Shown here piece by piece: positions 20,789 through 29,602 of a stretch of DNA of 64,000 bases. Every line of letters starts with the position of its first letter. Position 1 is the stretch's first letter. The stretch covers positions 124,001 to 188,000 of the forward strand of contig CAVZLD010000001.1 in NCBI GenBank assembly GCA_963776055.1, read 5' to 3'. This DNA is from CAVZLD01 sp963776055. Its GTDB lineage: Bacteria; Planctomycetota; Planctomycetia; Pirellulales; Pirellulaceae. The notes under the pieces were generated by a model. It was not told the DNA's origin. It saw only the letters and a list, made by a program, of their open reading frames with translations, and did not search any database. Position numbers and translations under genes: made by a program.

Positions 20789-22714
20789 ATGATCACGGAT
20801 TTGATTCTCGGGACCGCCGGCCACATCGACCACGGAAAGACCTCATTGATCAAGAGCCTGACCGGCGTCGATACCGACCGCCTGCCGGAGGAAAAGCGAC
20901 GCGGCATCACGATCGATCTGGGATTTGCCGAGTTGCAGGTTGGCTCCTATCGATTGGGGATTGTAGACGTTCCCGGCCACGAGCGTTTTGTGAGGCAGAT
21001 GTTGGCGGGGGCCACGGGGATGGATCTGGCGATGCTGGTCGTCGCCGCCGATGATTCGGTCAAGCCCCAGACCCGCGAGCATTTCGATGTGCTGCGGATT
21101 CTGGATCTGCCCGGCGGCGTATTGGTCTTAACCAAATGTGACACGGCCGACGCCGATTGGATGACGCTGGTCGAGGACGAGGTGCGCGAACTGGTGCGCG
21201 GTTCCTTTCTGGAAGATGCGCCGCTGATTCGTACGAGTGCCGTGACCGGGCAGGGAATCGATCAGCTCAAGCAAGCCTTGCATGACGTGGCCGAACGGGT
21301 GGCCGCCGCGACGGCATCGCCACCGGTGGATCAACCGTTCCGCATGGCGATCGATCGCGCCTTCACGATCGCCGGCCACGGGACGGTCGTTACCGGCAGC
21401 GTTTCCAGTGGACGGGCCGCCGTGGGAGATCAACTGGTCATCGAACCCGGTGGCATTGAGGTCCGCGTCCGTGGCCTGCAGAACCACGACCGGGCGACGG
21501 AACAGATTGCCCGTGGACAGCGCGCCGCCGTGAACTTGGCGGGCATCCATCACGATCGCGTGACACGGGGTCACGAGGTCGCCACGCCGGGGTACCTGGT
21601 TCCCAGTCGTCTGTTGACCGCCAGAATCCAAGTGCTTCCCGATTCGCCCTGGCCCCTGAAGCATCGCAGCCGCGTTCGACTGCACGTCGGGACCGCCGAA
21701 GTCCTCGCGACCGTTTCGCTGCCCACGGCCGACCGGATCACTCCCGGTCGCGATGCGGACGTGCAACTTTTCCTTCGCGAGTCGGTGGTGACGAGTTGGA
21801 ACCAGCCGTTTGTGCTGCGCAGCGAATCGCCGGTGGTCACGATCGCGGGAGGCCGAGTGCTGGTTCCGGCGGCGGCGAAGTTGCGTCGTCCCACGGAAGT
21901 GACCTTTCGCTACCTGCGACAATTGCAGTCTGCCGATTCGCTAGAGCGGGCCGCTGCGGCGGTCTATTTTGCGGAGTCTGCTTGCCAAGGCCCCGAGGAC
22001 TTAGCGCGGACGGCGGGCGTAGACCAACCCGCGGAACGGTTTGCGGAACTGCTGCAACAGGAAGCGATCGTTGAGCTTGCGCATTCCGGGCAACGCAAAT
22101 CGTACGTCCACTGCCAGCGATTGGAAGAGTACGCGGATCGAATTCTCGCGTACCTGGAGCGTCTGCACGAGCGGAATCCGTTGCAGACCGTCTTCGATCG
22201 CGCGAGCCTGATGCAGCAGTTCGCGTATCTCGGCGGAGCACCGGTGGCGGAAGCGGTTCTGCGTCGGTTGCAACGCGATGGCCTGATTCGCGTGACGCCT
22301 CGCGGGATCGGGCTATCGGGCCGCGGACCAAAGCTCTCCAAAGGCGAACAACAGTTGAGTCGACGGTTGTTGGAGGATTACCAAGCCGCCGCCTGCCAGC
22401 CTCCCACCGTCCAAGAATGTCAACGCGATGCGGCCCGGCACCAGAAGTCGGTGCCCGCCCTGTTGGCCCTGGCCGCCAGTGAAGGCGAATTGGTCGAGAT
22501 CGCGCAGGGGTTGTACCTGCACGCTGACGTCGAACAGGAGCTGCGTGGAAAACTGCAGGCAGCGTTGGCAGACGGCTCCGGTATGACACTCAGCGAAATC
22601 CGTGAATTGCTGCAGACGACACGAAAGTACGCTGTCCCGATCTGTGAATACCTGGATCGGATCGGCTTTACCGAGCGGGATGGCGACCTGCGACGGCTGT
22701 GTCACTCGACCTGA
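20789..22714 (+). CDS. selB: Selenocysteine-specific elongation factor SelB
   Basis: 641-residue GTPase that brings Sec-tRNA(Sec) to UGA codons in selenoprotein mRNAs. The N-terminal EF-Tu-like domain shows G1 (GHIDHGKTS), the switch region RRGITIDLGFAEL, G3 (DVPGHERFV) and G4 (TKCD). Two beta-barrel domains follow (HGTVVTGSVSSG), then winged-helix domains in the last 250 residues that bind the SECIS hairpin (RDAARHQKSVPALLALAASEGELVEIAQGLYLH). The ATG at 20789 directly starts the GTPase domain, although the frame is open 42 codons earlier. It is intact and followed 134 bases later by selA, so the organism should make selenoproteins; selD and the Sec tRNA gene are not in this window. Confidence 0.95.
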   Translation: MITDLILGTAGHIDHGKTSLIKSLTGVDTDRLPEEKRRGITIDLGFAELQVGSYRLGIVDVPGHERFVRQMLAGATGMDLAMLVVAADDSVKPQTREHFDVLRILDLPGGVLVLTKCDTADADWMTLVEDEVRELVRGSFLEDAPLIRTSAVTGQGIDQLKQALHDVAERVAAATASPPVDQPFRMAIDRAFTIAGHGTVVTGSVSSGRAAVGDQLVIEPGGIEVRVRGLQNHDRATEQIARGQRAAVNLAGIHHDRVTRGHEVATPGYLVPSRLLTARIQVLPDSPWPLKHRSRVRLHVGTAEVLATVSLPTADRITPGRDADVQLFLRESVVTSWNQPFVLRSESPVVTIAGGRVLVPAAAKLRRPTEVTFRYLRQLQSADSLERAAAAVYFAESACQGPEDLARTAGVDQPAERFAELLQQEAIVELAHSGQRKSYVHCQRLEEYADRILAYLERLHERNPLQTVFDRASLMQQFAYLGGAPVAEAVLRRLQRDGLIRVTPRGIGLSGRGPKLSKGEQQLSRRLLEDYQAAACQPPTVQECQRDAARHQKSVPALLALAASEGELVEIAQGLYLHADVEQELRGKLQAALADGSGMTLSEIRELLQTTRKYAVPICEYLDRIGFTERDGDLRRLCHST

Positions 22715-22769
22715 TCCGGCGCACTGCCGGGTTCGCCCGCTCGAATGAGGTGCGCCGCCGCCCTCCGGC

Positions 22770-22798
22770 CTGCAAATCGGGATGAGATGAGGTACGAT
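22770..22798 (+). promoter_or_regulatory. Putative promoter of selA
   Basis: CTGCAA, 17 bases, TACGAT, ending 50 bases before the selA ATG. It matches the layout seen upstream of rpsO and other genes here. selA may therefore have its own promoter in addition to read-through from selB. Confidence 0.4.
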
Positions 22799-22848
22799 CG
22801 TTAGCAGCCCCACCTGCTTCCTCCACCGCAATTAGCGAGACTCTTCCG

Positions 22849-24282
22849 ATGTCCAACAGCCCTCTCCGACGAATTCCTTCCGTGAATGAGCTTGTCGAGA
22901 ACCCTTCTCTCCGTCGATTGGTCGACAAGGTCAGTCGCAATGTCGTCGTGAGCGAGGTGCGGTCATTCCTCGACAATCTGCGCACCGATCTGCAGCAGCG
23001 AACCCCTGATATCCGTGTTCCAGCGCCCGCCGAATTGGCGGATCGCATCGCGCAGTGGATTGTCACCGATCAAACGCCTCGCCTGCGGCCGGTGATCAAC
23101 GCCACGGGCGTGTTATTGCACACCGGATTGGGCCGAGCGCCCTTGCCGCGCGCTGCGTTGGACGAGATCGAAGTCATTGCCAGCCGATACGCCAGTGTTG
23201 AAGTGGACTTGCAGACCGGACAGCGGTCGCAGCGGATGCGCGCCGTGGAAAAGCTGCTGTTGGAACTTACCGGAGCGGAGGCGGCGCTGGTCGTGAATAA
23301 CAACGCGGCGGCGACCCTCTTGGCGCTGACTGCCCTCGCCCACGGCCAAGAAGTAATCGTTTCCCGCGGGCAACTTGTCGAGATTGGTGGCAGCTATCGC
23401 CTGCCGGAAGTGATGACGGCCAGCGGCGCTCGGCTCCGGGAGGTCGGGACGACCAATAAGACTCGCATCCAGGACTACGAGCGGGCCATTCAGGACGAGA
23501 CCGCGGCCCTGATGCGCGTGCACACCAGCAATTACGTGATCTCGGGGTTCACCGAAGAGGCCTCGCTGCAGGAGTTGGTGGATCTGGGGCACCGCCGAAA
23601 CCTGCCGGTCATCGATGACGTCGGATCGGGCGCCCTGATCGATTTTTCGCGTTGGGGACTGGAGGGAGAACCGATGGTGCAGCCCAGTATCACGGCGGGA
23701 GCCGACCTGGTGCTGTTCAGCGGTGACAAACTCTTGGGTGGGCCTCAATGCGGCATTGTCGTGGGACGCGAGCGATGGGTTACCGCCCTGGCGCAACATC
23801 CACTGGCCCGCGCCGTTCGCGTTGGGAAACTGACGCTCGCAGCCCTCGCAGCGACCCTGCGGCTGTACCGGCATCCGGATCAAGTGGAGCAGGCGATTCC
23901 GTTGCTGCAACTGCTGGGTACGAATCTCGAAAACCTGAAGAATCGCGCCGAGCGTTTGGCGCCCCAACTGCAAGCGGCGCCCGGAATCCGTGAAGCGACC
24001 GTGCAGTCGAGTACGGCGTACCTAGGTGGTGGGTCGGTGCCCTCCCAAGAAATCCCCACTTGGTGCGTAGCGCTCGTCCCGGAGACAGGCACCGTGGACA
24101 CTTTGGCACGTGAGCTGCGCCTCGGCATGCCCGCGATTTTGGGCCGAATTCAAAACGACCGCCTGCTGCTCGACCTGCGTTCCGTCTTTGCTGACCAGGA
24201 CATGCAAATTGTCGAGGCGGTGCAGGCGCAACCGCAAGAGGTTGGCGACGATCCCTTGCCTCCGTCGGTCGCTGATGAGTAA
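22849..24282 (+). CDS. selA: L-seryl-tRNA(Sec) selenium transferase SelA
   Basis: 477-residue PLP enzyme converting Ser-tRNA(Sec) to Sec-tRNA(Sec) with selenophosphate. Family features in order: RRIPSVNELVENP at the N-terminus, RPVINATGVLLHTGLGRAP, the NNNAAATLLAL cofactor pocket, DDVGSGALIDFSRWGL, and the PLP-lysine motif LFSGDKLLGGPQCGI. The C-terminal domain ends with LRSVFADQD. Length and motifs are normal for bacterial SelA. It is intact, and partners with selB immediately upstream. Confidence 0.96.
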   Translation: MSNSPLRRIPSVNELVENPSLRRLVDKVSRNVVVSEVRSFLDNLRTDLQQRTPDIRVPAPAELADRIAQWIVTDQTPRLRPVINATGVLLHTGLGRAPLPRAALDEIEVIASRYASVEVDLQTGQRSQRMRAVEKLLLELTGAEAALVVNNNAAATLLALTALAHGQEVIVSRGQLVEIGGSYRLPEVMTASGARLREVGTTNKTRIQDYERAIQDETAALMRVHTSNYVISGFTEEASLQELVDLGHRRNLPVIDDVGSGALIDFSRWGLEGEPMVQPSITAGADLVLFSGDKLLGGPQCGIVVGRERWVTALAQHPLARAVRVGKLTLAALAATLRLYRHPDQVEQAIPLLQLLGTNLENLKNRAERLAPQLQAAPGIREATVQSSTAYLGGGSVPSQEIPTWCVALVPETGTVDTLARELRLGMPAILGRIQNDRLLLDLRSVFADQDMQIVEAVQAQPQEVGDDPLPPSVADE

Positions 24283-24591
24283 CGCGCGGATGGCGACCGA
24301 CGCGGTTCCCGCAGGGCGGGCAGCTTTCGATGGGACAGTAAATCGACAAGGATCTTCCGCTCATGCGCGACGATCGCCCCGGATTAGTCCGCTGCCCTGC
24401 GTTTTCCGCCTCCTCGATGTTCTCTCTCGTCTCTTCGCTCCTTCTGCGTGATGGTGCCCAGCGGCCGACCGACCGGGCCGTGCCCCGCGGGGCCACCAGC
24501 GAGCCCGGGAGGTGGCAAGTTGCCAAGCTGCGATGGCACCGTCATAATGCCCGATTCTCTCCCGCCCGCATGCTTGTCAGGAGCCGTGACG
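24283..24591 (+). other. Intergenic region between selA and guaB
   Basis: 309 bases with no convincing gene or structured RNA. It contains the promoter listed separately. Confidence 0.5.
24520..24548 (+). promoter_or_regulatory. Putative promoter of guaB
   Basis: TTGCCA, 17 bases, CATAAT, ending 43 bases before the guaB ATG. AGGAG follows at 24579-24583, eight bases before the start codon. Confidence 0.55.
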
Positions 24592-26078
24592 ATGCAGGAC
24601 AAGATGACCCGCACCGGCATCACCTTCGATGACGTGCTTTTGTTGCCCCGCTTCAGCGATGTCGTTCCGTCCGAGGTGGACGTGAGTACCCGGCTGACGC
24701 GGCGGATCCGCTTGAATATTCCGTTGCTGAGTTCCCCGATGGACACGGTGACCGAATCGGCGATGGCGATTGCCCTGGCACAGCAGGGGGGAATCGGCGT
24801 GATCCACAAGAACTTGACGGTCGAGTTGCAGACCGAGGAGGTGGATAAGGTCAAACGCAGCGCCAATGGGATCATCGTCGATCCGGTGACGCTGCCACCG
24901 AAGGCAACGGTGGCAGAAGCACGGGAAGTGATGGCGAAGCATAATGTCTCCGGCGTACCCATCACCCAACCGGATTGTCATCTGGAAGGCATCCTCACTC
25001 GCCGAGATCTACGGTTCCTCGAACGGAGTGAACAGCCCGTTTCGGCCGTCATGACCAAGTTGAATTTGGTGACGGCTACGGGAAAAGTAACGCTTGAGGA
25101 AGCCGAGAAGATTTTAACGGCTAAAAAGGTGGAGAAGCTTTTGCTGGTTGACGAAAATTACAGACTGACTGGACTGATCACGATCAAAGACATCGACATG
25201 CTGAAACGGTACCCGAACGCTTGCCGAGATCTACAAGGCCGCTTGCGAGTCGGTGCTGCCATTGGTGTCTTTGACTACGAGCGGGCGGAGAGCCTGATCA
25301 GCAAGGAAGTGGATGTGTTGGTTGTCGACAGTGCCCACGGCCACACTCGGAACGTGATCGAAACGGTTCGGGAGACGAAGACGCCGCTGGGATATTGATG
25401 TCGTGGCCGGAAACGTGGCGACACGCGAGGGAGCACGAAGACCTGATCGACGCCGGTTGCGATGCCGTGAAAGTGGGCATCGGTCCCGGTTCGATCTGCA
25501 CGACGCGTGTGATTTCGGGAGTAGGGGTGCCGCAGATCACGGCGATTTACGATGTTGCCCAGGAGGCCAAGGATTCCGAAACGCCGGTGATCGCGGATGG
25601 TGGCATCCGCTTTTCCGGGGATTTGACGAAAGCGATTGCCGCCGGCGCCAACGCGGCGATGATTGGAGGACTGTTTGCCGGTCTGGCGGAGAGCCCCGGC
25701 CAACAGATTCTTTACCAGGGACGAACGTTCAAAGTGTATCGCGGGATGGGTTCGCTCGGGGCCATGGTGAAGGGGTCCAGCGAACGCTACCGCCAGACGG
25801 AGGAGGACCGGCAGACCGGCAAACTGGTTCCGGAGGGTGTCGAGGGACGCGTCCCTTTCAAAGGCCCCCTGGGTCCATTTGCATACCAGCTCGTTGGGGG
25901 GCTTCGAGCTGGAATGGGATACTGCGGCGCCAGGACGATTGAGGAATTGCGTACGGAAGCGCAGTTCATCCAAGTGTCAGCGGCGAGTGTGAGAGAAAGC
26001 CATCCCCATGACATTGCTATCACGCAAGAAGCCCCCAATTACAGTCCCGAATATCCTTCCACGAATGAGAGTGGATGA
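24592..26078 (+). CDS. guaB: Inosine-5'-monophosphate dehydrogenase, two frame breaks
   Basis: Oxidises IMP to XMP with NAD, the committed step of guanine nucleotide synthesis. The N-terminus (GITFDDVLLLPRFSDVVPSEV, SSPMDTVTESAMAIA) is followed by two CBS domains (about 95-210), the core DVLVVDSAHGH, and the active-site loop GPGSICTTR with its catalytic Cys, then the flap GMGSLGAM and RVPFKGPLGPF. A stop in the first frame at 25396 is an artefact: removing one A at 25381 gives KRRWDIDVVAGNVATREGA, and removing another A near 25438 gives RDLIDAGCDAVKVG. With both corrections a normal length of about 495 residues is obtained. The end overlaps the next gene by 11 bases. Confidence 0.93.
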
Positions 26079-27616
26079 GGTTCGCGCGGACCGCGGGCGC
26101 TGTCTCGTCGTCGCCGCCCTCCACGCGACCGTCTGCCTGACGCTTGCCCTGGTCCTTCCGACCGACGGGCACGCGCAGCAGTCATCGTCGAGAGTCCGCC
26201 GGGCAAATGCCCAGCCGGCTTCGCTCGGTGAGGCGGGTTGGACAACGCCACGGCAGTTGCCGAATTCCACGAGCCATCTTCTGTGGTCGAAACCTCAGCA
26301 GGCGCGGGCGGCACGAGCCGCGCAGGACGCGATCCATGGCCGGCCGGCCTTTGCGCAGTCTCGTTGCCGGGACGGTACCGCCCGATCTGGCCGCTCCCTC
26401 CGAATTGGCAAAGGTGTCGCACCAAGTTCCGCTCGATCCGCCTCCGATGGCGGCGGGTGAGGACCGCGAGCTCCACCTGCAACCGGCGGCGAATGCCGAG
26501 CGACCAAACGTGACGTACGTCGCGCAGCAGTTGGATCGGGAAAACGAAGACGTTGAGGACGTCTTTGGCGCCGGCGATGCCCTCGATCAATTACTGCCGG
26601 GAACAGACCTGCTCCCCGATGCGGACTCCCTGGATTCCGCCGTTGACGATCTGACCGTACCCGAGGAGCCAACCGATCCGGCGGTGGCGGAACCGACGCC
26701 CACCGCTCCCCGGTTTCCCGCCGAGTTCTCCGAGGAGGAGGCGTTCTTGCCCGACTCGCCCAGCGAGCTTCCGCCCGAACTGCAGGATTTGGAAAATGGC
26801 GTTCGACCACCCTCGGGATTGCCCTCGGCAAACGGCCTTCCGCGGGGGCCGCAGAACGAACCGATCGATGTCTTGCCGGAAGGTGATGTGGATTCGACAC
26901 CGCTCAATGAGACCTTCGATCGCTTCGACTGCGAAAACGAGATCGAGGTGTTTCAGCAGGCATGGGAGGAACTGCGCAGCAAACCGCTCCGTTCCATCTC
27001 GCTGGATATCACCCCCACGCTTCGGCCCGGGGAACCGGAACAAAAGCAGGAGATTCGCCAGCAGATTCTTGACCAGGCGGTCGATCGCACGTGGCACGAT
27101 CATCGTGGACGCGTCTTGGTGACGGGCCGGTTGCGAGACTACCGCGACGGCAAGGTGCTTGTCGAAGATTCCTCCGGCTCCGTCGCGCCCGTCTCCTGGT
27201 ATGATCTCAGCAATGAGGACCTGTGCTACGTCAGTTCGGTGTGGGAACTGCCGAAAGAATTCAGTCCTTCGAGCGAAGAGTACGCCGTCCGCAATTGGAC
27301 GATGCTGACCTTCACCTGGACCGCCTCGGCTCTCTGCCACAAACCGCTGTATTTCGAAGAAGTGCAGCTGGAACGCTATGGCCACTCCGCCGGACCGGTG
27401 AAGCAGGCGATGCTGTCCGGTGTTCACTTCTTCGGCAACATCATCATGCTGCCCTATCACATGGGAGTAAATCCGCCCAACGAGTGTCAGTATGCCCTGG
27501 GATACTATCGTCCCGGCAGTTGTGCCCCGTGGCTGCTGCCCGCCTATCCGCTGAGTGCCCGCGGTACCCGCTGGCAGGTTGCGGCACTCGTCGGGGGAAT
27601 GTTGTTACTTCCTTAG
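26068..27616 (+). CDS. Secreted protein with SHD1-like domain, one frame break
   Basis: About 515 residues. A signal peptide (LVVAALHATVCLTLALVLP) begins in the frame of the ATG at 26068; near 26350 the frame shifts and continues to the stop. An acidic, Pro-rich linker (about 150-270) leads to a segment RTWHDHRGRVLVTGRL...GKVLVEDSSGSVAPVSWYDLSNEDLCYV, which fits the SHD1-like domain common in planctomycete secreted proteins. The C-terminal part (LYFEEVQLERYG, NIIMLPYHMGVNPPNECQYALGYYRPG) looks like a conserved planctomycete module of unknown role. The start overlaps the guaB end. A hairpin terminator follows. Confidence 0.65.
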
Positions 27617-27642
27617 CTTTTCGCCTCTGGGAGCGATTGGAC

Positions 27643-27670
27643 AACGGCCGGGTCGCAAGACCCGGCCGTT
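27643..27670 (+). terminator. Perfect 12-bp hairpin with GCAA loop after the SHD1-like gene
   Basis: AACGGCCGGGTC and its exact complement flank a GCAA tetraloop, 27 bases after the stop codon. There is no long T run, so it may act as a weak terminator or a 3'-end stabiliser. Confidence 0.6.
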
Positions 27671-27699
27671 CGCGTTGTATCTTGGTCGTTGCACCCCGT

Positions 27700-27897
27700 G
27701 GGACAACTTCCAGGTTGTCCCGTTCCAGAACCTTCCAGGTTCTGGTCTGAGGTTCTGGTCTGACACCAGCAGCCCGGACCCTGAATCTTTGTTGGCCATT
27801 TGTGAGAGGATCGATGCTGTCGCCGGCCTGGAAGGGAAATGGCCTAGATTGAAACACGGCCTGGAAGGCCATTCTACGGGACGGCCTGGAAGGCCAT
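27700..27897. repeat. Cluster of short palindromes sharing the core CTTCCAGG
   Basis: Units: 27700-27721 (GGGACAAC, loop TTCCAG, GTTGTCCC); 27725-27745 (CCAGAACC, loop TTCCA, GGTTCTGG); a partial unit at 27825-27836; and two identical 17-base units at 27856-27872 and 27881-27897 (GGCC, TGGAA, GGCC; the core on the other strand). Arm sequences differ but stay self-complementary. A 13-base tandem duplication (GGTTCTGGTCTGA, 27738-27763) and an 8-base inverted pair (GGCCATTT at 27794, AAATGGCC at 27837) lie among them. Noncoding; no transposase nearby. Confidence 0.7.
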
Positions 27898-27939
27898 CCC
27901 ACTTCCCACTTCTCACCGCCCACCATTCGGCAAGTGGCC

Positions 27940-28167
27940 TCACATCATCTGGCAGCCGCCCATACCACATTCGGGGCGGCCGCAGTTGCTGGTGGCCGCT
28001 GGGCAGACCGGCAGTTCGGAGCCTGATGTGGGGGGAGCGGCGGGGACGCTCCACTGTTTTTCCACCTGTGCGTTGCCGCAATGCGGGCAGCAGGGGTGCT
28101 CGTTGCCACGGACGAGTTCTTCAAAGCTTGCGTCGCAGGTGGGACATGAGTATTCGTAGATCGGCAT
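27940..28167 (-). CDS. FmdB-type zinc-ribbon protein
   Basis: 75-residue small protein starting MPIYEYSCPTCDASFEELV, the signature of the FmdB/CxxC zinc-ribbon family, with a second pair CPHCGN completing the Cys4 zinc site. The tail has extra cysteines (ELPVCPAATSNCGRPECGMGGCQMM). The family is often called a putative regulator, but no function is established. GGAG lies about 11 bases before the ATG. It is on the same strand as the GTPase pair further upstream. Confidence 0.85.
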   Translation of the reverse strand: MPIYEYSCPTCDASFEELVRGNEHPCCPHCGNAQVEKQWSVPAAPPTSGSELPVCPAATSNCGRPECGMGGCQMM

Positions 28168-28254
28168 GAGAGGGTTTCTCCAATCCAGGTCAAGTGCCAT
28201 GTGGTTCTGTCCGCGAGCCGATACGGGAGCACTGCGCGAGGGACGGGCAGAACG

Positions 28255-29594
28255 CTACGACTCGGCGTGCCAGTTTCGAATGAGCTTCTTCTTGATCTCT
28301 TCTTTCAGATCGGCGAGCACCGACTTGCGATCGGTCTGGTCGAGGATGCGGCGGATCACCGTCTTGGGCGCTTCGCCGCCCCACGACGCCCCGTGCTCGA
28401 AGTAGTACTTCGCCGCCTGGCCCGACAATGTACGAACCGTATCCGGCGGCGGCTCCCTGCGGAATCGCCGTCAGCACGGTGCCGGCGCCGAGCGTGAGAC
28501 CTTTGAACAGACCGGAGGCGACATCGACGGCCAGTTCCGCGGCGACCATCCAGCCGGCCGCCTTCAGGATTGACCGTGCGAGGCCTTTGGCATGTGCCCA
28601 GGACATCTCCAGCCCGTAGATGTGGGCCAGCGTGACGACCATCGTCGCATCCACCGCGCTTCCGCCAATCACGTCGGCCACGGGGATGGGATTCACCGCC
28701 ACTGCCAGCGCCTTCACCGCGGCAAAGCTGCCAATCGTCAGGTTGGCCGACTCATTCCGCAATTGCACTCGCAATTTGCGCGATTCGGTCCGTCTTGTCT
28801 GCGGCATACATCGCGGCGTTCAAGGCAATCAATGCGATTCCATCCTGTCGAAGCACCTCAATAATGCGTGCCTTCAGGTCGGCTACGTCCGGCTCGGGTT
28901 TCCGCCATTGACTCGTCTCTCGGCCGGAAGTCGACTCCGTGATGTGTTCCATTTCTCGCGGGTCGGCACTGGTCAAGACGAAGTTCTCTTCGGCAATGAT
29001 TCCTCGCAATCGTTCATCGCGCAGCTGCGTCACCAATTGATCGAGTTGCTCGGGGGTGTACAGATCCACCTTGTTCAGCACGAACAGAATCGGTTTGTGG
29101 ATCGCCGCGAGGGCGACGATCGCCGAAAACTCCGTTTCATCGAGATCGGAGTCGGCCACATACAGGATGAGGTCCCCGCGTCGAGCCGCGTGGCGGGCGA
29201 TCGTCTCGTGTCCCAGGTTCCCCACTTCGTTGATCCCGGGCGTGTCGACGAGGACGAGGTGCGAACCATCCAGCCCCGGGATCACGTAGTCCGTTTCCAC
29301 CCACGGAACCCCCCGTACCTCGTGCGTCCACCCACCCTGCACGTCCACCTCGGCCACCGCGTCGCCCACCAACGCGTTGATCAGGGCCGACTTGCCGGTG
29401 CTGATTTCCCCGAACAGCACAATCTCCACGCGGCCCTGCGTCAGCTTCTGCTCCATTTCGCGCAGTTGCGAAAGGTCCTGGCGCAGTTTCTCTTTTTCCT
29501 CGGGCCGGCACCGCGAAAATTTTTCGACGGCCTTCTGCACGGTGGCCAAGGCCTGCTGGTAGCGACTGTCCGTGGCGGAATCGACGTGGTTCAT
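28255..29594 (-). CDS. DUF697-like GTPase, second of a tandem pair, two frame breaks
   Basis: About 445 residues. A short helical N-terminus leads to a TRAFAC GTPase domain with G1 (LFGEISTGKSALINAL), G3 (VLVDTPGINEVG) and G4 (LNKVD), then a C-terminal region rich in Gly, Ala and Val (VADVIGGSAVDATMVVTLAHIYGLEM, LTLGAGTVLTAIPQGAAAGYGSYIVG) like the DUF697 hydrophobic domain. Extra bases near 28754 and 28421 split the frame. Corrected, the tail reads QAAKYYFEHGASWGGE and ends KKKLIRNWHAES. The start lies eight bases after the stop of the related upstream GTPase. Likely a membrane-associated regulatory or remodelling GTPase; the exact role is unknown. Confidence 0.75.
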
Positions 29595-29602
29595 GCGGTG
29601 TT

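Noticed and set aside
22715..22848. Possible Sec tRNA gene between selB and selA
   Set aside because: A GGGTTCGCCC element is present, but no cloverleaf, long variable arm or matching acceptor stem could be drawn.
25396..25398. In-frame TGA in guaB as a possible selenocysteine codon, given selA and selB next door
   Set aside because: The codons after the TGA do not encode IMPDH in that frame; shifting by one base restores the normal sequence through the region, so it is a frame break.
27838..27897. Repeated 17-base units as a possible CRISPR array
   Set aside because: Units are short palindromes with an 8-base spacer, only two are identical, and no cas genes are nearby.
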